Assembly (NCBI GenBank): GCA_965218935.1 | Contig: CBDCMH010000002.1 | Coordinates: forward strand, 186,001 to 250,000 | Direction: 5' to 3' | Origin: JADFOI01 sp965218935 | Lineage (GTDB): Bacteria; Acidobacteriota; UBA6911; RPQK01; JADFOI01 | DNA length: 64,000 bases | Part shown: positions 58,662 to 64,000 of the stretch, one piece after another | Numbering within the stretch: position 1 is the stretch's first letter | Layout of the letters: each line of letters begins with the position of its first letter | Program-made: the position numbers and the translations under genes | The notes under the pieces: model-generated | What the model was told of the DNA's origin: nothing | Databases searched by the model: none | What the model saw: only the letters and a program-made list of their open reading frames with translations

Positions 58662-60173
58662 CTAGGCTTTGAAGTGACGCTCGATCATACGACCAGCCGC
58701 AAACACTGTAACGGATGCCTGGGGAGTGCCGCTGTTACCGCTGGTCACCCGAGGAATAACACTCCCATCACAGATGAAAAGATTGTCCACGTCGTGGGAT
58801 TCACAGTAGGGATTGACCACAGACGTCTCAGGGTCGATTCCCGCCCGGCAAGAACCCACTCGATGGGTGCCGAAGGTTCTCGGTGTAATATTCACAGGAC
58901 CTTGACTTGAAGTGATCTCACGGGCTCCCATCTGCTCCAGTATGTCACGGGCGATTTCCTGTCCTTCCTGAGCCCGTCTGATGGTCAGGCTGTGGTCACC
59001 ACCATAGAGGATTTGTCCATCGGGGTCGATAGACCAGCGTCCAGAGGGCTTGCTCACACTCCCAGAAAGAGAAGCTGTGCGCAGGACTCCCTTCTCGCGC
59101 ATAAACTTCTTGTGCTCACGGCCATAAAGGGGTGCAAATGAGTTCAGCGCCGCCTGGCTGGGAGGGGGATAATTTCCAAAGCTCCCCCGGAAGAGAAGTC
59201 TCCCTTCGCCATCCGACCGCTCATCATGAATAAAGTAGTACCCCCCGATACTTCCTAACTCTCCATCCCCCAGGGGCTCGTCAAACATGGCGCTAACGCC
59301 CCCACCCGTTCTGGCATGCCCGTCGATGTGTTTTCCGATATTGGAGTTTTCCACGAGGATCGGATCGCCTCTCCATTCCCTGGGCCCATAACCGGAACGA
59401 AGCAGGAGCAGCGGAGTATTCAGATATCCACCCGAGACAATGATCTTGTCGGCTGTCATTTCGTAGCCCGAACCTCCGCTCCTGCAGAGAAGGCCGTGGG
59501 CACTCCCTCGTCCCCCTTTGACATCGATCAGAATTTTTTCCACATAGGTGTCGGGAATAATTTCCACTCCGTGCTTCTCGGCCGCCGGAATATAGGTCAC
59601 CATAGTGCTGGCGCGAGCATCGTATTTGCACATCATCGGGCTATTTAAGAAGCCGCAATAGATACAATTTCGACGCGCTCCCTCCTGCCGGAGCGGGCCG
59701 TATCCCATCTTCCCGGCAACATCATAAAAGAGGCGATTGCCTCGGGTGTCGATCTGGTCGGGATAGGGATGCACGTTGAATTCACGGCGGATTTCAGCTA
59801 CCGCAGTGCGAAGCTTGTCCTCCGACCAGTCCACCCCCGTCTCCCTTTGCCAATGGAGATAGTCGGCAGGAAAAGGAAGAAAAGCCTGCGCACCCCAGTG
59901 GAGCGAACTCCCTCCCACCAGCTTGGCGCGGCTTCGATCATTGTCCCAGAGGTAGTTGTGACCATCTTCCAGATTGGTAAACATTTGCCGCCGCTGAGGG
60001 GAGCCGTAACCGGGTCGAGGGGCACCCTTAAAGTAAGGTCCAGCCTCAATCAGGGCGACTTTCAGTCGTTCACCGTTTCGCGGATTCACTCCCTTTTCAG
60101 CGATTTTTGCAGCCAAAATGGGGCCCGAAAAACCGGCACCCACAATCGCCACGTCGTAGTTCTTTTCAGGCAT
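58662..60173 (-). CDS. GMC-family FAD oxidoreductase (gluconate dehydrogenase large-subunit type)
   Basis: 503 residues. The FAD Rossmann motif VAIVGAGFSGPILAA is at the N-terminus, a Cys-rich segment ARRNCIYCGFLNSPMMC lies near 165-185, and the GMC C-terminal block has THRVGSCRAG near 435 and SGNSGTPQASVTVFAAGR near 480. It oxidises an alcohol or sugar-type substrate in the periplasm, passing electrons to the respiratory chain. The large subunit lacks its own signal and would be co-exported with the Tat-dependent small subunit. The substrate is unknown. The gap of 96 bases to the isochorismatase-like gene allows co-transcription. Confidence 0.87.
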   Translation of the reverse strand: MPEKNYDVAIVGAGFSGPILAAKIAEKGVNPRNGERLKVALIEAGPYFKGAPRPGYGSPQRRQMFTNLEDGHNYLWDNDRSRAKLVGGSSLHWGAQAFLPFPADYLHWQRETGVDWSEDKLRTAVAEIRREFNVHPYPDQIDTRGNRLFYDVAGKMGYGPLRQEGARRNCIYCGFLNSPMMCKYDARASTMVTYIPAAEKHGVEIIPDTYVEKILIDVKGGRGSAHGLLCRSGGSGYEMTADKIIVSGGYLNTPLLLLRSGYGPREWRGDPILVENSNIGKHIDGHARTGGGVSAMFDEPLGDGELGSIGGYYFIHDERSDGEGRLLFRGSFGNYPPPSQAALNSFAPLYGREHKKFMREKGVLRTASLSGSVSKPSGRWSIDPDGQILYGGDHSLTIRRAQEGQEIARDILEQMGAREITSSQGPVNITPRTFGTHRVGSCRAGIDPETSVVNPYCESHDVDNLFICDGSVIPRVTSGNSGTPQASVTVFAAGRMIERHFKA

Positions 60174-60269
60174 AGCAACAATTCCCGTGAAATTAAAAGA
60201 TCGTGTCGTGATTCATCTTGCCACTTTTCCCCCTTGCGGTCCATGCAAAAGCAAGATCGGTTTCCCTTT

Positions 60270-61022
60270 TCACACTGCGCAGGAGATTACGGCTTCAGCC
60301 CAGTCCGGGAAGAGGTCTTCGGGCAGACTCTGGATGTAGTCGATAATCCGTGGGGAGGAAACCACGTTGCTATATTTTTGATCCATATCAAAGAGATTGA
60401 TGGCATGAGAAGCCTGACCTCGATCAAAGGTACAGTCCTCGATGACGGCAACGCGATATCCGTGAGAGAAGGCATCAATCACGGTGCCTCGAACACAACC
60501 ACTGGTTGTGGTGCCGCAACAGAGCAGTTGATCGACACCGAGCGTGATCAGGTACTGTAAAAGAGGTGTGCCGAAAAAGACGCTGGGCTTCTTCTTGGTG
60601 ATGCACACTTCCCCAGCCTTGGGTGCGATCAAGTCGGGAATATCATTGGCTTGAAGATTGGTCTCTTCCGAAGTTTTCCGCCACTGGTCCACGCGCTTAT
60701 TCTTCACGCCCCAGGAGTGTCGATCCAGAAACGGATGCTGTTGATCGCCTGTGGTGAAAAAAATAGGCAAACATTTTCCCCGCGCTGCCTCAAGTACGGG
60801 GACAAGCCGTTCCATGGCCTGCCAGCCGTCTGCACCACAGCTATTGGGAAATTTAAGAATCGAATCCAATATCTCTTCCGGACGGTCGCCGACGAATCCA
60901 AAGTTGACGTCGATAATGAGAACTGCAGGCCGCCCTTTAAACTCGGCCTCGCGTCCATATCCTGCGGCTCCGAAAACCTTCTTATCCCTTTCCGTGAGAA
61001 AAGCATCCCAAATTCTTGCCAT
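60270..61022 (-). CDS. Isochorismatase-like cysteine hydrolase (N-carbamoylsarcosine/maleamate amidase type)
   Basis: 250 residues. The catalytic triad is recognisable: Asp38 in LIIDVNFGFVG, a Lys in ITKKKPSVFFGT (about 143-145) and Cys176 in TTTSGCVRGTVIDA. The TTSGCVRGTV context is that of N-carbamoylsarcosine amidohydrolase and maleamate amidohydrolase (NicF-like), so it probably hydrolyses an amide or carbamoyl group and releases ammonia. The divergent nitrilase 311 bases away also releases ammonia from a C-N substrate, suggesting organic nitrogen scavenging. It is followed by the GMC and small-subunit genes on the same strand. Confidence 0.85.
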   Translation of the reverse strand: MARIWDAFLTERDKKVFGAAGYGREAEFKGRPAVLIIDVNFGFVGDRPEEILDSILKFPNSCGADGWQAMERLVPVLEAARGKCLPIFFTTGDQQHPFLDRHSWGVKNKRVDQWRKTSEETNLQANDIPDLIAPKAGEVCITKKKPSVFFGTPLLQYLITLGVDQLLCCGTTTSGCVRGTVIDAFSHGYRVAVIEDCTFDRGQASHAINLFDMDQKYSNVVSSPRIIDYIQSLPEDLFPDWAEAVISCAV

Positions 61023-61116
61023 GTTTTACCTCTCTTGTTAAGTACTCTTTCCTAGTCGTTTTCATAGGGAAGATAAATCACCGCCGGCCCGCAGACTCCA
61101 ACCAATTCTGGAGAAT

Positions 61117-61145
61117 TTTACAACCTTTTCCTTCCAGGATACAAT
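61117..61145 (+). promoter_or_regulatory. Sigma70-like promoter of the nitrilase gene
   Basis: TTTACA, 17-base spacer, TACAAT, with a leader of about 180 bases. The 16-base box CCAGGATACAATCCCC around the -10 matches the promoter upstream of the peptide importer (49163-49178) at all but one position. The rest of the 61023-61332 spacer holds no gene. A strong AAGGAGG lies eight bases before the nitrilase ATG. Confidence 0.55.
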
Positions 61146-61332
61146 CCCCTCTAGCTCGCACTTTTCACACCTGCTCGCCACAAATCCACGGAAGGGTTGG
61201 CATGACAAGGCGCGCCACGAGGCCCCTATAAACGCACTGTAGGATACGTTCAGCGCCTCGTTTCATGGGTAGAGTGGGTGTGAGAAACACGGGCTGAACC
61301 TAATCCACGATTCTGGATAAGGAGGTACAGCG

Positions 61333-62388
61333 ATGGGTGATACGTATCCGAAGCTCAAGGCGGCAGCCGTACAGGCGGCTCCGGTACTGCTCGATCGTGA
61401 AGCAACCGTTGCTAAGGCTTGTCGACTGATCGAGGAAGCCGGCGACTCCGGAGCCCAGGTGATCGGCTTTCCCGAAAGCTACATCCCAGGACATCCCTAT
61501 TGGTATGACTTCTATGTGGCCAACGATCCGGTCTGCAGCACTTTCAATCTGGAACTCTTCAAGAATGCCGTCGTCGCCCCAAGCTCCGACACTGAGGCCT
61601 TAGGACGAGCGGCACGGCGTGCCAAGGCCTATGTGGTAATAGGCGTGGCAGAAAAGGAAGCGGGCAGCTACGGAACCCTCTACAACACTCAGCTTTTCTT
61701 CGGCCCCGATGGCTCTCTACTGGGTAGACATCGGAAGCTGGTGCCCACCATTTGGGAGCGCCTGATCCACACGGGCGGCGACGGAAGCACGTTGGGCACC
61801 TATGACACTCCTTTCGGTGGATTGTCCGGTCTGATCTGCGGTGAGAACATCAACAGTCTGGCCCGTACCGCCCTGCTACTGGAGGGCGAGGTGGTTCACG
61901 TCGCAAGCTGGCCCGCCTTTGGCACCAAGGGCTATGAGCGCCAGTTCCACACCATGGACATTCGAATGCGCTACTACGCCTTCGAGGGGCGTATTTTCGT
62001 CATTTCGGTTTGCTCGGTTTGGAACGAAGAAATGAAAAATGTGCTTCAACTGAACTCCAAGGCGCGTTCCAGCTTTATCGGCGAGGGAGGTCACTCAGGC
62101 ATCCTCAATCCGATTGGTGACTACATCGTGGGTCCCCAGGACAAAGGGGAAACGATCCTGTACGCTGATCTCGACTTCGAACAAGTGACACGAGGCAAGA
62201 TGGTGCATGATGTCACAGGCCACTACCAGCGTTTCGACATTTTCTCCCTGCAAGTCAACCGACAGGCTTACGCCCGGAAGCTGGTTGGACCCCTTGCGAA
62301 ACAGGACGCCGTGCCCCTGGGTGTCGATGAGGAAACCGAAGAAAGGGTTCCCCTGGTCCAGGACCCTCGTCTCGTAACAAAGTCCTAG
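61333..62388 (+). CDS. Nitrilase
   Basis: 351-residue carbon-nitrogen hydrolase of the nitrilase branch. Catalytic residues Glu48 (GFPESYIPGHPYW), Lys135 (HRKLVPTIWERLIH) and Cys169 (LICGENINSLAR) are all present, with WPAFGTKG near 197. It converts an organic nitrile (R-CN) to the carboxylic acid and ammonia, in the cytoplasm. Length and CGEN context fit aliphatic or aryl-acetonitrilases rather than amidases. AAGGAGG gives a near-ideal ribosome-binding site. The stop is followed immediately by a 29-base REP-like palindrome. Confidence 0.93.
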   Translation: MGDTYPKLKAAAVQAAPVLLDREATVAKACRLIEEAGDSGAQVIGFPESYIPGHPYWYDFYVANDPVCSTFNLELFKNAVVAPSSDTEALGRAARRAKAYVVIGVAEKEAGSYGTLYNTQLFFGPDGSLLGRHRKLVPTIWERLIHTGGDGSTLGTYDTPFGGLSGLICGENINSLARTALLLEGEVVHVASWPAFGTKGYERQFHTMDIRMRYYAFEGRIFVISVCSVWNEEMKNVLQLNSKARSSFIGEGGHSGILNPIGDYIVGPQDKGETILYADLDFEQVTRGKMVHDVTGHYQRFDIFSLQVNRQAYARKLVGPLAKQDAVPLGVDEETEERVPLVQDPRLVTKS

Positions 62389-62417
62389 GAGAATTGGGGG
62401 ACAGTCCCCGAATTCTC
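62389..62417. repeat. REP-like palindrome directly after the nitrilase stop, probable terminator
   Basis: GAGAATTGGGGGAC, A, GTCCCCGAATTCTC: a 14-bp-arm inverted repeat with one mismatch and a single-base centre. It belongs to the family also at 33166, 39462 and 39994. It begins on the first base after the TAG stop. No T-run follows. Confidence 0.75.
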
Positions 62418-62460
62418 CCTCATTCACCGGAGGGGATATTGCATTTGTTATAATCGAAGG

Positions 62461-62790
62461 GTGCATGATTCTGCCATACTCCTGACCAATATCGATTCCG
62501 TTCCCGGCAAGACCATTGTCGAACACTTTGGGTTGGTCCAGGGAACCACGATTCGAGCCAAGCACATCGGCACGGACGCCCTGGCCGGGCTGAAAAATAT
62601 CGTCGGCGGGGAACTGAAGGGATACACCAAACTACTGCAGGAGTCCCGTCAGGAGGCGACCTCAAGGATGATCGAGCAGGCCCGACAGCTGGGAGCAAAC
62701 GCTATCATCAATGTTCGCTTCGCCACCTCCTCGGTATCCAAGGGAGCAGCAGAGCTTTTCGCTTACGGTACCGCCGTTCGCATCGAGTAG
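62461..62790 (+). CDS. YbjQ/UPF0145-family protein
   Basis: 109 residues from a GTG start. The family pattern is LLTNIDSVPGKTIVEHFGLVQG then GGELKGYTKLLQESRQEATSRMIEQARQLGANAIINVRF and AYGTAVRIE, giving a small pentameric beta/alpha fold predicted to bind heavy metals in some annotations. There is no transmembrane segment, so it is cytoplasmic. It is followed 16 bases later by a second, membrane-anchored paralogue and an M48 protease gene. Role unknown. Confidence 0.85.
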   Translation: MHDSAILLTNIDSVPGKTIVEHFGLVQGTTIRAKHIGTDALAGLKNIVGGELKGYTKLLQESRQEATSRMIEQARQLGANAIINVRFATSSVSKGAAELFAYGTAVRIE

Positions 62791-62806
62791 AAGAGAATCA
62801 AAGCCG

Positions 62807-63259
62807 ATGCTTGACCTGGCCATTTTCTGCATCCTGTTGACGATGGGGTACCTTGTCGGTCGGACGACGGAGCATCGGCACTACAAATCCATTCTGCTGC
62901 GCGAGAAGGCCTCCCTCCGACTGCCAGTCGTTACCGGCAACATGCTGCCCGAAGTGGATCAGATCGAAAAGACGTATCTGGTCTCCGGAAGCTGTGTGAT
63001 CTCCATCGACTATTTCAAGCGCGTCCTGGCGGGACTTCGCAACATCATGGGAGGGAGAGTGACGGCCTACGAGACACTGATCGATCGGGCCCGCCGCGAG
63101 GCTATCCTGAGAATGAAGTACGAGGCGCTGGGTAGCCATATCATCGTCAATACGCGAGTGGAGACTGCAAGTATTTTCAGCTCCACGAATCAAAACGGTA
63201 TCGGCAGCGTTGAAGTCCTTGCCTACGGCACGGCAGTCAAGCTGAACCGAACGTCTTGA
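62807..63259 (+). CDS. Membrane-anchored YbjQ-like protein
   Basis: 150 residues from the ATG at 62807; the frame is open further back into the preceding gene, but that part is a shadow. An N-terminal helix at about 2-19 (LDLAIFCILLTMGYLVG) is followed by a degenerate YbjQ domain (VSGSCVISIDYFKRVLAGLRNIMGGRVTAYETLIDRARREAILRMKYEA, then VEVLAYGTAVKL). Homologous to the previous gene, probably a tandem duplicate with an added anchor. Its stop overlaps the TTG start of the M48 protease gene (TTGA), so those two products are likely linked. Confidence 0.8.
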   Translation: MLDLAIFCILLTMGYLVGRTTEHRHYKSILLREKASLRLPVVTGNMLPEVDQIEKTYLVSGSCVISIDYFKRVLAGLRNIMGGRVTAYETLIDRARREAILRMKYEALGSHIIVNTRVETASIFSSTNQNGIGSVEVLAYGTAVKLNRTS

Positions 63260-64000
63260 AGTACACACCCAAGCTCCTTAGCAAGAACGTCAACGCCCCC
63301 GCAGTTCGCCCTTTGAGAGAATTCGCCATCCTGACTGGAGGCGTTCTCGCTGCGCTGATTGTGATTTACGTCCTGTTGGGTTTCGCCCTGGAATGGGTCG
63401 TCGTTCCCCGCATACCCCAAAGCGTGGAGCGATCCCTGGGTGAACTGTTTCTGGGAAATTACGCTGTCGAAGACTCACCCGAAACGAAATACCTTCAGGG
63501 CATCCTCGACCGGTTGGTCGAGCATGAGCCCTCACAAACACTCGATTTCCAGCTCCATGTTGAGGAAGATTCGATGGTCAACGCGATGGCGCTGCCCGGT
63601 GGACATATCGTGCTCTACCGAGGTCTGCTCGATCGAGTGGAATCGGAAAACGAACTGGCCATGATTCTCGGACACGAACTGGGGCACTTCGCCAAACGCC
63701 ACCATCTCGAAGGGTTGGGGCGAGGATTGGTGCTTTGGGTTCTCTCCACCACCCTACTGGGAGACCAGAGCGGGATCACCCAATTTCTCCAGGACGGTCT
63801 GATCAAGGTAGAATCTCGATTCTCCCAGCGGCAGGAACGAGAGGTCGATGAATATGGCCTTCATCTCCTTCAGAAAACTTATGCTCATGTGGCTGGGGCC
63901 ACCGATTTTTTCGAAAGGATCCAAAAAGAGGAGCCCCAAGGTCCTCTGGCCTATTTCTTCGCTTCTCATCCGTCGCCGGCCAACCGAGTCGATTTCCTCA
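63256..64000 (+). CDS. M48-family membrane metalloprotease, N-terminal part
   Basis: 248 codons to the window edge. One transmembrane helix lies at about 25-49. The M48 protease domain carries the zinc motif HELGH at about 140-144 after LPGGHIVLYRGLLD, and EREVDEYG (Glu196) as third ligand. ASHPSPANRVDFL near the edge is the usual M48 SHPxxxxR motif, so almost the whole catalytic domain is visible. The TTG start overlaps the previous stop; no other start occurs before Met107. M48 proteases such as BepA/LoiP act in envelope quality control. The C-terminus is outside the window. Confidence 0.88.
   Translation, partial: MKYTPKLLSKNVNAPAVRPLREFAILTGGVLAALIVIYVLLGFALEWVVVPRIPQSVERSLGELFLGNYAVEDSPETKYLQGILDRLVEHEPSQTLDFQLHVEEDSMVNAMALPGGHIVLYRGLLDRVESENELAMILGHELGHFAKRHHLEGLGRGLVLWVLSTTLLGDQSGITQFLQDGLIKVESRFSQRQEREVDEYGLHLLQKTYAHVAGATDFFERIQKEEPQGPLAYFFASHPSPANRVDFL

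Noticed and set aside
1..64000. tRNA, rRNA or known riboswitch genes
   Set aside because: I looked for cloverleaf-like arms and common conserved cores in the gaps and saw none. A covariance-model scan would be decisive.

Overview
The window looks like a chromosomal segment of a Gram-negative, meso-DAP peptidoglycan bacterium. Acidobacteriota, or a neighbouring group of soil or host-associated bacteria, is my best guess. That guess rests on the DNPR motif in MurE, outer-membrane and periplasmic protein types (a DUF5916 barrel, TPR proteins with a carboxypeptidase-regulatory domain, a Tat-exported gluconate-dehydrogenase-type subunit with a GMC oxidoreductase) and moderately high GC. No rRNA or tRNA gene was seen, so the phylum is an inference.

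Layout. 1-5505 (minus): start of a dcw cell-wall/division operon, mraZ-rsmH-ftsL-ftsI-murE-murF, with a good promoter just upstream of mraZ. 7280-19167: housekeeping genes (DAACS transporter, proS, glyA, a DinG-type helicase, TPR and HEAT proteins, a YHS protein, nadK, a histone-deacetylase-like hydrolase). 19225-31128: S1/P1-type nuclease, polX, a class I aminotransferase, recD2, an MBL hydrolase and a B12-type radical SAM protein. 32685-47798: an accessory catabolic island with two glutaconate-type CoA-transferase A/B pairs bracketing a UbiD decarboxylase, a truncated alpha-2-macroglobulin, a second UbiD with an amidohydrolase, and an acyl-CoA ligase. 47821-57695: a pseudopilin-like protein, YidD, a DUF4870 protein, a complete five-gene peptide ABC importer and a DUF5916 protein. 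57998-64000: gluconate-dehydrogenase-type subunit and GMC oxidoreductase, an isochorismatase-like hydrolase, a nitrilase, two YbjQ-like proteins and the start of an M48 metalloprotease.

Repeats are the most striking property of the window. Four nearly identical copies of one 1.5-kb DDE insertion sequence lie in the same orientation. Each has two tandem copies of its terminal motif at both ends. Two further families look like non-autonomous inverted-repeat elements: four copies of about 275 bp and two of about 300 bp. Smaller repeats include REP-like GGGGACAGTCCCC palindromes, CTGAC tandem arrays and several hairpins. Several repeats abut or contain the stop codon of the neighbouring gene, and two REP-like palindromes are read in frame inside the macroglobulin gene.

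The most interesting functional unit is the CoA-transferase/UbiD island. Its enzymes would activate an organic (probably aromatic or unsaturated) acid by CoA transfer or ligation and carry out prenylated-FMN-dependent (de)carboxylation. I do not recognise the arrangement A-B-UbiD-A'-B' as a described pathway. The substrate cannot be read from the sequence.
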